From Lachnospiraceae bacterium (GTDB taxonomy: Bacteria; Bacillota; Clostridia; Lachnospirales; Lachnospiraceae), in NCBI GenBank assembly GCA_017441825.1, contig JAFRVD010000092.1, positions 1-38,900 of the forward strand: a stretch of 38,900 bases of DNA. The letters run 5' to 3'. A program made the translations under genes and the position numbers. The notes under the pieces were generated by a model. It was not told where the DNA came from, ran no database searches, and worked only from the letters and a program-made list of their open reading frames with translations. This document shows positions 16,677 through 24,200 of this stretch, in pieces; positions within the stretch are counted from its first letter, which is position 1, and every line of letters starts with the position of its first letter.

Positions 16677-18056
16677 ATGGCAGGAAACGGAAAGGCACGC
16701 ATGGATCTCACCAGGGGCCCGGTATTCAGGACCCTTTTTGTGTTTTCGCTGCCCATTCTGGCAGGCTCCGTCGTGACCCAGCTCTATAACGTGGCCGATT
16801 CCATCGTGGTCGGCCAGGTGGTAGGCGCCGATGCCCTCGCCGCAGTCTCCGCCGCAACACCTGCCATGAGCCTCATCAACATGTTCCTGATCGGTCTGTC
16901 CACGGGCTCGAACGTCGTGATCGCGCACCGCGCGGGCTCGCAGGACAACGCAAGGCTTCAGAAAGCGGTCGGGACGGTCGCGGCGCTCACGCTCGCGATC
17001 TCCCTTTTCGTGACAGTGGCAGGCTCGCTCCTCTCGCGGCCGCTTCTTCGCGCGATGCAGACCCCGGAAAACGTGCTGTCCGACGCGGTCCTCTACCTTA
17101 CGGTGATCTTCATCGGCACCTCGGGAAATCTGATCTACAACATGGGGAGCGGCGCGCTCCGCGGCATGGGAGACAGCCTCTGGCCGTTTTTATTCCTCAC
17201 GTTCTGCTCCGTACTCAATGTGATCCTGGACGTTCTGTTCGTAGCTGTGTTCGGGATGGGCGTTTTGGGCGCCGCCGTGGCCACTGCCATTGCACAGCTC
17301 ATATCCGGGATCGGGATCGTGCTCCGCTTAAACCGCGGGAACTACGGAGTGAAGCTCAGGCTTTCGGATATCCGGTTCGATCCTCTCGAGGCAAAGTCAG
17401 TCATCAGCATCGGGCTTCCGGCGTCCATCCAGAACGTGGGAAACGCCATCGCGAACATCTGCTGCCAGACCTTCTACAACGGCTTCGGCTCGACCTTCAT
17501 TGCAGGCAACAGCATCGTGACAAAGATCGAGGATTTCTCGTACATCCCGGCGGTCGCGCTGTCCACGGCGGTGTGTACCTTCGTGGGCCAGAACATTGCC
17601 GCAATGAAGATGGACCGGCTGAAAAAGGGCGTCAATTCTGCCATGCTGGTCCTGTTCGGGATCGGGACTGCCATGTGCGGCGTCATGCTGGGCCTTCGGG
17701 ACGTACTGCCGCTCGCCTTTACGAAGGACGCCGACGTTATCCTGATCGCGTCCGAAGGACTTTCGGTCCTCGCCTTCGTCTCCGTCTTTCACGGTATCGA
17801 CCGCGTGCTCGTCAATGCAATGCGCGGCGCGGGGAAGTCCGTGGTGCCGATGGTCACCGCCCAGTTCGGGGCTTTCTCAAGGATCCCGCTGGTCTGGCTC
17901 CTTGCGGTCCGCACCGGAAACTACCACGGCGTGTTCTACGCGATGCTGATCGCGTCTCTTCTCCGGACCCTCGCCATCATGGCCTACTATTTCTTCGGCG
18001 GCTGGAAAAATACGGTCCGCCAGTATCTCGAAAAACACGAAGGACCGTCCTCCTAG
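16677..18056 (+). CDS. MATE family efflux transporter
   Basis: A 459-residue exporter of the multidrug and toxic compound extrusion family, which expels organic cations using a Na+ or H+ gradient. It begins with the family pattern LTRGPVFRTLFVFSLPILAGSVVTQLYNVADSIVVGQVVG (shown in parts at 11-30 and 31-50) and has 12 hydrophobic segments in two related halves, the second opening near residue 240 with SIGLPASIQNVGNAIANI. Start: ATG with AAGGAG six bases upstream, behind its own promoter. The stop codon lies inside the loop of its terminator. It is divergent from the amidotransferase-like gene, with abutting -35 boxes, which suggests joint control. The exported compound is unknown. Confidence 0.92.
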   Translation: MAGNGKARMDLTRGPVFRTLFVFSLPILAGSVVTQLYNVADSIVVGQVVGADALAAVSAATPAMSLINMFLIGLSTGSNVVIAHRAGSQDNARLQKAVGTVAALTLAISLFVTVAGSLLSRPLLRAMQTPENVLSDAVLYLTVIFIGTSGNLIYNMGSGALRGMGDSLWPFLFLTFCSVLNVILDVLFVAVFGMGVLGAAVATAIAQLISGIGIVLRLNRGNYGVKLRLSDIRFDPLEAKSVISIGLPASIQNVGNAIANICCQTFYNGFGSTFIAGNSIVTKIEDFSYIPAVALSTAVCTFVGQNIAAMKMDRLKKGVNSAMLVLFGIGTAMCGVMLGLRDVLPLAFTKDADVILIASEGLSVLAFVSVFHGIDRVLVNAMRGAGKSVVPMVTAQFGAFSRIPLVWLLAVRTGNYHGVFYAMLIASLLRTLAIMAYYFFGGWKNTVRQYLEKHEGPSS

Positions 18057-18068
18057 GACGGTCCTTTT
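18042..18068 (+). terminator. Terminator containing the MATE stop codon
   Basis: Nine-base-pair stem GGACCGTCC / GGACGGTCC (18042-18050 with 18056-18064), loop TCCTA, then TTTT. The TAG stop (18054-18056) lies in the loop and first stem base, so the last four codons form the 5' arm. Confidence 0.85.
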
Positions 18069-18070
18069 AT

Positions 18071-18178
18071 ACACGTCATCAGTCAGTCCTTCGGACTGAC
18101 AGCTTCCCCTCAAGGGGAAGCCTTTTTATGCCTTCCCCCCAAGGGGGAAGGTGGATAGAAGGGCCGGATGAGGGGCCT
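18071..18178 (+). repeat. Intergenic palindromic repeat element (three tandem hairpins)
   Basis: Three consecutive perfect eight-base-pair hairpins: GTCAGTCC/GGACTGAC (18082-18100), GCTTCCCC/GGGGAAGC (18102-18121) and CTTCCCCC/GGGGGAAG (18132-18150), followed by a GGGCCGGATGAGGGG tail. This combination, with a TCAGTC hairpin, two CTTCCCC hairpins and a GGATGAGGGG tail, is one I recognise as a recurrent intergenic repeat in gut Bacillota genomes; only one copy is in this window. It sits between convergent genes and could also end transcription of the HAD gene from the other side. Orientation is arbitrary. Confidence 0.7.
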
Positions 18179-18191
18179 CTCATTTAACTAT

Positions 18192-18848
18192 TCACCCAAG
18201 CAAAAACTCCCTGAACTCCCCCACAGTCCCGAAATACCAGTCCGCATGCTCCGTCATGTATTCCCGCACCTCCGGCACGGGGTTTCCCCAGCCTGCCGCT
18301 GCAAAATCGATCCCGGCAGAATGCGCCATGTCGAGGCCGGGCTTCATATCGTCGAGCATCAGGCACTCCGCCGGCTTAAGATCAAATGCGGAAAGGATCT
18401 CGAAAACAGTGTCCGGGTGCGGCTTCCGCTTTTCCCGGGGCACCTCCCAGCCGAACGCAAGCTCAGGCTCCGGGAGATCGTTTTCCCGGTAATCCCGGAG
18501 AAGGTTTTCCTTGTAGGAATGCGAGATCACAGTAATGATCCCGCCCGCCGCACGGAAGTCATTGAGAAGCTCACGGATCCCGGGATAGGCCTCCGGCACG
18601 TGCTTCTTCACGTACGCGTTCCAGTACGCCGACTCCCGGAGCGACTCCTCTTCGCTGAGTCCCACTATATTCCGGAAAAACTCCACTACGCCCGGATGGA
18701 AATTGTAGCGGATGTAGTCCTCAAAGGACACTACCGGCTTCTCCGGATAGAATTTCCGGACAAACTCCGCGTAGCAGGGATAGTGGACCGTTTTCGTGCT
18801 GTTTACAACGGTGTCGTCGTGATCCAGGATCACACAGCGGTATCTCAT
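18192..18848 (-). CDS. HAD-superfamily phosphatase
   Basis: A 218-residue haloacid dehalogenase-type hydrolase, close in layout to phosphoglycolate phosphatase and beta-phosphoglucomutase. Motif I is ILDHDDTVVNS (about 7-17; the nucleophile is the first Asp), motif II VISHS (about 108-112), motif III the lysine of RKPHPD (about 142-147), and motif IV LDDMKPG (about 165-171). The alpha-helical cap lies between motifs I and II. I start at the ATG at 18848, eleven bases after GGAGG; the upstream TTG would overlap that ribosome binding site. It follows the MATE-ATPase fusion by 42 bases on the same strand and probably ends that operon. Its substrate is a small phosphorylated metabolite that cannot be named. 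Confidence 0.85.
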   Translation of the reverse strand: MRYRCVILDHDDTVVNSTKTVHYPCYAEFVRKFYPEKPVVSFEDYIRYNFHPGVVEFFRNIVGLSEEESLRESAYWNAYVKKHVPEAYPGIRELLNDFRAAGGIITVISHSYKENLLRDYRENDLPEPELAFGWEVPREKRKPHPDTVFEILSAFDLKPAECLMLDDMKPGLDMAHSAGIDFAAAGWGNPVPEVREYMTEHADWYFGTVGEFREFLLG

Positions 18849-18889
18849 GTCAGAAGGTTCCTCCAAATCCGGCTCGGAAAGCTCTGCGT

Positions 18890-20656
18890 TTAAATTTTCA
18901 TGGACAGGACGTTCAGGCCCAGAAGGTTCTGGTAGCTGATGTCCCTGATCATCCGGTAGATCATCCGGATGCCGATGTTCTTCGCAGGGTCGTCGCCCGC
19001 AAGGATCTTTGTCCGGGCCTCCGGGTCGAACGGCACGCAGTCGTCCTTGATCCGCAGCATGACGCTATCATCCTTGTGGATCACGCGGACATCCACCGAA
19101 TGCCTCTTCTTATCCTTTGTGAAGCCGTGCTCCACAATGTTCCCGGCCATCTCCTCCATTGCAAGTGCCGCATAGTACGCACGCCGTTCGTCGATCCCCC
19201 GGCTGCGCGCAAAATGCTGCACCTGCTCCGCGACCCGGACCACCTCCTCGGAAGTCCTGACGCTCAAGTCAAGCCGCTCCTCCGGCGGCACGCCGAAGCC
19301 CTCCGGGATCGCGAGAAGCTTCTCCATATTGTTCGGGAACGCCTTGCCTCTGACCCAGGAATACCCGATAAAGCACAGGCAGATCACGATGCCGTTCAGG
19401 ACGTTTGCAACGTACACCCCCGTTACGCCCATACCCGGTGTAAGGAGCGCGGAAAATGCGGACACACAGACCACGCCGTCCAAAACAGCCAGCACGTTCA
19501 CGAGGACCTGCCTGCCCATCAGCTGTGAATAGCAGTTGAAATGCATGGTGAAGATGCTGAGCGCCATGCAGAACGGCAGGATCCTGAGGCCCGTCTGCAT
19601 GAGTTCATGGACTTCAGGCTCCGAATCCCGGAAGAAGACCGAGGACAGGGGATCCGAAAAGACGATGATGAGGCCGATCACCGCAAGCATTATCGGTATG
19701 AAAACGCGCATCATGACGCGCATGATATCGGCAATGGTCTGCCGGTCCTCCTCTCCTACGCTCACGCTTAAGAGAAGCCTGGACACCGCGATCATACCGC
19801 CCGGGATCGCCCAGAAGATGCCGAGGACGCTTCCCGCCGCGGAAAACGCGGGCAGCCCGACGCTCCCCGCATACGTGATGAGGAGCTTGTTCACGATGAT
19901 CCCGCGCAGCGTCTGATAGAGGTTCGTGGCCGCACCGGGGAAGCCGATCACGAAAACCGGCCTGATCTCCCTGAACGGAAGGTCCTTCACGGTAAATTTC
20001 AGCGACGATCTCTTCGTCAGGAAGTACTGGGCCTGTACGCCCATGAACACCCACATGCCGATGGATGAGGACAGCGCGACGCCCATCTCCTGCATGTCAA
20101 GCACCATCACAAACACGACGTTCAGGATCAGGTTCGTAATGATGTACACGATGCTTGCCGCAAACGTCCGCCGCGGCCTGTTTTCCATCGCGAGGAACGG
20201 CGCGAGCTGGGCGCCTAATACGAGCGGCAGGACGCCGATTGCCTGGCCCATCAGGTAGCGGTTGAAGATCGGCCTGAGTGTCTCGTCCTTCGTAAAGAAG
20301 CCTGTCAGGTCAAACGCGCCCATTGCAAGGAACAGGACCGTAAATAAGATGCCGATCCCGGCGGCCAGAAGCATGACCAGGGAAAACGTCCCCTGTAGCT
20401 TCTTCTGCTCGTTCTGCCCGAGGTACTTTCCGCAGATGATGGCGGCACCTCCCACAAGGATCGTGCCGATGGAAGTCACGAGCATGTTGGCGGGGCTGTA
20501 AAGCCCCACCGCGCTCATTGCGTCTACACCTACATAGTTGCTGGCAAAATAGCCGGACACCAGTCCGTTGACTGCTCCCACGGCGGCTAAAAGGACCTGT
20601 ACCGGAAGCAGGCGCAGCATCAGTCTCGTAATCATCCGTAAATTGCTTTGCGGCAT
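18890..20656 (-). CDS. MATE transporter fused to an RsbW/SpoIIAB-like ATPase domain
   Basis: A 588-residue fusion. Residues 1 to about 440 form a MATE exporter with 12 hydrophobic segments (early landmarks GLVSGYFASNYVGVDAMSAVG and KYLGQNEQKKLQG). After a linker, residues of about 459-588 form a GHKL ATPase of the anti-sigma-factor/HATPase_c_2 type: N box AMEEMAGNIVEHGF, G1-like RIKDDCVPFDPEA, G2-like DPAKNIGIRMIYRM, and the closing NLLGLNVLSMKI. The usual DxGxG of G1 is altered to DDCVPF. Such domains bind ATP and either phosphorylate STAS antagonists or hold sigma factors. The ATG at 20656 is preferred because AAAGGA lies just upstream; an in-frame ATG at 20704 with GGAG nearby would add 16 basic residues. 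Third or later gene of the dgoD-region operon. Both domains are clear; how they work together is unknown. Confidence 0.88.
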   Translation of the reverse strand: MPQSNLRMITRLMLRLLPVQVLLAAVGAVNGLVSGYFASNYVGVDAMSAVGLYSPANMLVTSIGTILVGGAAIICGKYLGQNEQKKLQGTFSLVMLLAAGIGILFTVLFLAMGAFDLTGFFTKDETLRPIFNRYLMGQAIGVLPLVLGAQLAPFLAMENRPRRTFAASIVYIITNLILNVVFVMVLDMQEMGVALSSSIGMWVFMGVQAQYFLTKRSSLKFTVKDLPFREIRPVFVIGFPGAATNLYQTLRGIIVNKLLITYAGSVGLPAFSAAGSVLGIFWAIPGGMIAVSRLLLSVSVGEEDRQTIADIMRVMMRVFIPIMLAVIGLIIVFSDPLSSVFFRDSEPEVHELMQTGLRILPFCMALSIFTMHFNCYSQLMGRQVLVNVLAVLDGVVCVSAFSALLTPGMGVTGVYVANVLNGIVICLCFIGYSWVRGKAFPNNMEKLLAIPEGFGVPPEERLDLSVRTSEEVVRVAEQVQHFARSRGIDERRAYYAALAMEEMAGNIVEHGFTKDKKRHSVDVRVIHKDDSVMLRIKDDCVPFDPEARTKILAGDDPAKNIGIRMIYRMIRDISYQNLLGLNVLSMKI

Positions 20657-20716
20657 AAGTTTCCTTTCTCCGGCTCTCAGGCGGCGCCGCCGGAAGACGT
20701 TCATAAAACTCCCGGG

Positions 20717-21916
20717 TTATCTGCAGGCCTTGTAGATCGCGACAATGTCGTCGTAATCCAGGGATTTGAACGATCCGATCTTTCTCGTGCGGTCATACGT
20801 GCACTCCGTCGCGATCTTTTCGATCGTCTCATCGTCGGGAGTGAAGCCGAGAAGCTCGGTCAGGGACAGCGGCATGCCGAGACTCCTGAAGAACGCGTTG
20901 GTCCTTTCGATGCCTTCTTCAGACGCCTTGAGATCGTCCTCTTCCGTGATCCCGTAGACCTTACGGGCGAACTGCGCGAACCGCGCAAGGTTCTCGCCCC
21001 GCACATACCGGCACCAGGCGGCCCAGACCGCGGTCAGCGTCGCGCCGTGAGTGGAATCATAGAGCGCGGACATCGCCATGCCGAGCTGATGGCAGGACCA
21101 GTCGCCTTCTCTTGCGGTGTCGCCCTTCGCGCCCACACCCGTGAGGCCCACGTGGGAAACGCTTCCGCACCACATGATCTCGCTCATCGCTTCATAATCT
21201 GTGGGATCCTGAACGCCCTTCGGCCCGTATTCGATAATATCCCGGAACAGGCCCTCCGCGATCTCATCCGTCAGGTGATTGCCGAGGATGGCCGCGAAAT
21301 ACCGTTCGGACGTGTGCATGAAGATGTCCGCAGCGCCTGCGCCGATCTGGTACTTCGGAAGCGTCATCGTAAGCTCCGGATTCATGATCGCGAAGCGGCA
21401 GCGGTTGAAGTCCGTGGTAATGCCGCGCTTTGTGGGCGGGACCTTCGCGTCGTTCGTTAAAACGGCCGAATTGCTGGTCTCGGACCCTGCCGCGGAAATG
21501 GTCAGGATGGTGCCGATCGGCAGGCTTTTTTTCACAGGCGTGCCGGTCCAGTATTCCCAGATGTCATGCGAAGGATCCGCCGTTGCATGCGCAACACCCT
21601 TTGCCGTGTCGATCACGGAGCCGCCGCCAACGGCTAAAATGAAGTCCGCCTTGAACTCAAGCGCCGCTTTCACCATTTCGCGCGCGGTGGAAACCAGCGG
21701 ATTCGGGACCACGCCGCCCATCGCGAGCGCGTCGACCCCGTTCTCCCGAAGGTTATTCATGACCCGGTCGAGAAGCCCGCTTTTCACTGCCGACTTGCCG
21801 CCGTAGACCACAAAGACCCGGCTTCCGCCGTTTTTCTTCACGAGTGCTGCAGTCTGAAGCTCCGTATCCTTGCCGAACACGATCTCCGTAGGTGCGTAGT
21901 AAACAAATTTCTTCAT
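20717..21916 (-). CDS. Iron-containing alcohol dehydrogenase
   Basis: A 399-residue group III alcohol dehydrogenase of the butanol dehydrogenase/YqhD branch, reducing aldehydes or oxidising alcohols with NAD(P)H. The nucleotide site VGGGSVIDTAKG is at 96-107. The four metal ligands expected from the family are Asp197 and His201 (GAADIFMHTSE), His276 (SCHQLG) and His290 (STHGATL). The second histidine of the common HxxxH pattern after His276 is replaced by Met280. Start: ATG with GGAGG five bases before. It lies 33 bases after dgoD, which suggests a role in disposing of reducing power or an aldehyde from sugar-acid breakdown. A shortened relative lies at 25.4 kb. Substrate unknown. Confidence 0.9.
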   Translation of the reverse strand: MKKFVYYAPTEIVFGKDTELQTAALVKKNGGSRVFVVYGGKSAVKSGLLDRVMNNLRENGVDALAMGGVVPNPLVSTAREMVKAALEFKADFILAVGGGSVIDTAKGVAHATADPSHDIWEYWTGTPVKKSLPIGTILTISAAGSETSNSAVLTNDAKVPPTKRGITTDFNRCRFAIMNPELTMTLPKYQIGAGAADIFMHTSERYFAAILGNHLTDEIAEGLFRDIIEYGPKGVQDPTDYEAMSEIMWCGSVSHVGLTGVGAKGDTAREGDWSCHQLGMAMSALYDSTHGATLTAVWAAWCRYVRGENLARFAQFARKVYGITEEDDLKASEEGIERTNAFFRSLGMPLSLTELLGFTPDDETIEKIATECTYDRTRKIGSFKSLDYDDIVAIYKACR

Positions 21917-21949
21917 ACTTTCCTCCTGTTCATCTATGTTGTTTTATGA

Positions 21950-23098
21950 TCACCACTCCGCAACGGTACCGTCAAAGTTCCGCCACTGCGGGTTCTTCCA
22001 AGAGTGCCCGACTGCCGCAGCCTCAAGCACCTTTTCTTCATTGACCTCAATACCGAGGCCCGGCCCCGGCATCGCGTCGATAAAGCCTTCGTGATATTTG
22101 AACGCTTCCGTGTTCTTCATGTAGTCCAGGAGATCGCCGCCCTTGTTGTAGTGGATCCCCAGGCTCTGCTCCTGGATGAACGCGTTGGGCGTGCAGAAAT
22201 CGAGCTGGACGCACGCGGAAAGCGCGATGGGGCCTAAAGGACAGTGCGGCGCGACGGCCACGTCATAGGCCTCCGCCATGGCCGCGATCTTTTTGCATTC
22301 GCTGATGCCGCCCGCGTGGGACAGGTCGGGCTGGACGATGTCCACGATCCCCTGCTCGAACAGCGGCCGGAACTGCCACCTGCTGAACATCCGCTCGCCG
22401 GTCGCGATGGGGGTCTCCGTGTACTTCGCGATCTCCCGGAGCGCGTCGTTGTTCTCCGGAAGCACCGGCTCTTCAATAAACATGAGGTGGAACTGCGAAA
22501 GCTCCTTCGCAAGCACCTTCGCCATGGTCTTGTGGACACGGCCGTGGAAATCCACGGCAACGTCCAGTTTCATGCCGAGGGTGTCCCGGATGGCCTGAAT
22601 ACGCTCAGAGACCTTCTCGATCTTTTCGAAGGAATCCACGTAATGAATTTCCTCTGTCGCGTTCATTTTGACGGCGCGGTAGCCTTCATCGTAGGCCTGC
22701 CGGGCGCCGCGCGCAACGTCGTCGGGCCGGTCCCCGCCGATCCACCGGTAAACCTTGAGCTTATCGCGGACGGAGCCGCCCAGAAGCTCATAGACCGGCG
22801 CATCGTAGTACTTCCCCTTGATGTCCCAGAGCGCCTGGTCCACACCGGAGATCGCGCTCATGAGCACCGGGCCGCCCCTGTAAAAGAACGTCCGGTACAT
22901 CTGCTGCCAGAGGTCCTCGATCCTTAAGGGGTCGCTCCCGATGAGCATGGGCTTAAGTTCCTCCACTGCGGCCTTCACTGTGGCGGAGTGGCCCTCCACT
23001 ATGGGCTCGCCCCAGCCCGTGATGCCCTCGTCAGTCGTGATCTTCAGGAAGAGCCAGCGCGGCGGAACTTCGTAAAGCGTCATATTGGTGATCTTCAT
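21950..23098 (-). CDS. dgoD: D-galactonate dehydratase
   Basis: A 382-residue enolase-superfamily enzyme that removes water from D-galactonate to give 2-keto-3-deoxy-galactonate, with Mg2+. It resembles E. coli DgoD along its whole length and in numbering: metal ligands Asp183, Glu209 and Glu235, the acid His185 (AVDFHGRVH) and the base His285 (VAPHCPLGP). The N-terminus (VPPRWLFLKITTDEGITGWGEP in part) and the C-terminal VAEW also match. Start: ATG with AGGAGG seven bases upstream. It is 24 bases after the AEC transporter gene and 33 bases before the alcohol dehydrogenase. The kinase and aldolase that complete the De Ley-Doudoroff route are not in the window. Activity on a related sugar acid cannot be excluded. 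Confidence 0.93.
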   Translation of the reverse strand: MKITNMTLYEVPPRWLFLKITTDEGITGWGEPIVEGHSATVKAAVEELKPMLIGSDPLRIEDLWQQMYRTFFYRGGPVLMSAISGVDQALWDIKGKYYDAPVYELLGGSVRDKLKVYRWIGGDRPDDVARGARQAYDEGYRAVKMNATEEIHYVDSFEKIEKVSERIQAIRDTLGMKLDVAVDFHGRVHKTMAKVLAKELSQFHLMFIEEPVLPENNDALREIAKYTETPIATGERMFSRWQFRPLFEQGIVDIVQPDLSHAGGISECKKIAAMAEAYDVAVAPHCPLGPIALSACVQLDFCTPNAFIQEQSLGIHYNKGGDLLDYMKNTEAFKYHEGFIDAMPGPGLGIEVNEEKVLEAAAVGHSWKNPQWRNFDGTVAEW

Positions 23099-23122
23099 AA
23101 TTTGGCCTCCTTGGCTTAAATT

Positions 23123-24028
23123 CTATTTCAGGATCATGCTCCAGATCATGATGGCCGGGATCGAGCACAGTGTGGAAAAGACCACGAGCCGCGTCGCGAA
23201 TCCGGGGTCGCGGCCGTACTTCAGCGCCAGCATGCTGGTGGTCGCGCCGGCGGGCATGGCCGCAAGGAGCACGCTCACGCCGCGGACAACAGAACTCACG
23301 GGAAGCAAAAGGCACACGCCGTATACCAGAAGCGGAATGATCACAAGGCGGTTCACCGTATACCAGACGACCGTTCTGTCAAGGATCGTTTTTAAATCGA
23401 TGTCCGCGAGGATCATGCCGATCACAAACATGGACAGCGCCGTGTTGCACCGGCCGATGGTCGAAAGCGGCGTCTTGATAAGCTCCGGGAGCTCCGCCCC
23501 TGTGAGCATCAGGATGATGCCTATCACGCACGCGATCACGCAGGGGTGCGTCACTACCTTTTTCAGGGTCCCCTTCCGGTCCTTTTCCCCGGAAAAGATC
23601 GCGAGGCCTTCAGACCACATCATGATCCTCTGCGGGATCAGGTACACGCTCGCGTACATGAGCCCGGTCGCTCCGAAGACGCCTTCCGCAATGGGGTTCC
23701 CGAGGAAGCCCGCGTTTGAGCAGATAATGGCGTACGTCAGGCTTTTCTTCCGGTCCTCGGGCTGGTTCCTGTAAAGGAGCTTCCCGTAGATCACGCCGAA
23801 CACCTGTATTCCGATGGAAATCAGAAGGATCGTGAGACAGTCCCGAAGCGTGTCCCGGGTCATCCCGGAGAGGAAGCTCAGGACGATATTGCACGGCAGC
23901 ACCACGTAGATCACGAGGTCAGTGATGTTCCGCTGGCCCTCTGCTCCCACGATTCGGATCTTTTTAACAAGGAATCCGACCGCAAGGAGAACGAATATGG
24001 TAAACTGCAGCGACAGTAACTCTTTCAT
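23123..24028 (-). CDS. AEC (auxin efflux carrier) family transporter
   Basis: A 301-residue membrane protein with about ten hydrophobic segments in two halves, of the AEC family, whose bacterial members move malate, malonate and other carboxylates. Landmarks are LVIYVVLPCNIVLSFLSG near residues 40-57 and VIACVIGIILMLTGAELPE near 160-180, the place where AEC proteins carry their repeated half. The ATG at 24028 has GGAGG eight bases before it and is preferred over upstream in-frame codons that overlap the promoter. It is the first gene of an apparent operon with dgoD, so I infer that it carries a sugar acid such as galactonate or an end-product acid. Confidence 0.87.
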   Translation of the reverse strand: MKELLSLQFTIFVLLAVGFLVKKIRIVGAEGQRNITDLVIYVVLPCNIVLSFLSGMTRDTLRDCLTILLISIGIQVFGVIYGKLLYRNQPEDRKKSLTYAIICSNAGFLGNPIAEGVFGATGLMYASVYLIPQRIMMWSEGLAIFSGEKDRKGTLKKVVTHPCVIACVIGIILMLTGAELPELIKTPLSTIGRCNTALSMFVIGMILADIDLKTILDRTVVWYTVNRLVIIPLLVYGVCLLLPVSSVVRGVSVLLAAMPAGATTSMLALKYGRDPGFATRLVVFSTLCSIPAIMIWSMILK

Positions 24029-24055
24029 GGCCAGGGCCTCCGATGTCTTTCCACT

Positions 24056-24083
24056 ATCATAGCACATTCCGGCAAAATGTACA
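24056..24083 (-). promoter_or_regulatory. Promoter of the AEC-dgoD operon
   Basis: Minus strand TGTACA (24083-24078), 16-base spacer, TATGAT (24061-24056) with an extended TG. Start expected near 24049, about 21 bases before the AEC start codon. Confidence 0.5.
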
Positions 24084-24124
24084 CTACCTCAAGCGGTGCT
24101 TTCGCAGGAACACGTAAGGTGAAA

Positions 24125-24153
24125 TTTACAAACCTTGGGTTGTATGCTAAGAT
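24125..24153 (+). promoter_or_regulatory. Promoter of the MFS transporter gene
   Basis: TTTACA (24125-24130), 17-base spacer, TAAGAT (24148-24153) with an extended TG. Start near 24160, which rules out the upstream in-frame ATG at 24135 and supports the ATG at 24201. Confidence 0.5.
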
Positions 24154-24200
24154 GGCCCTGTAGCTGCAGTATCATAACCCCTGAGAGAGACCTGAGACCC

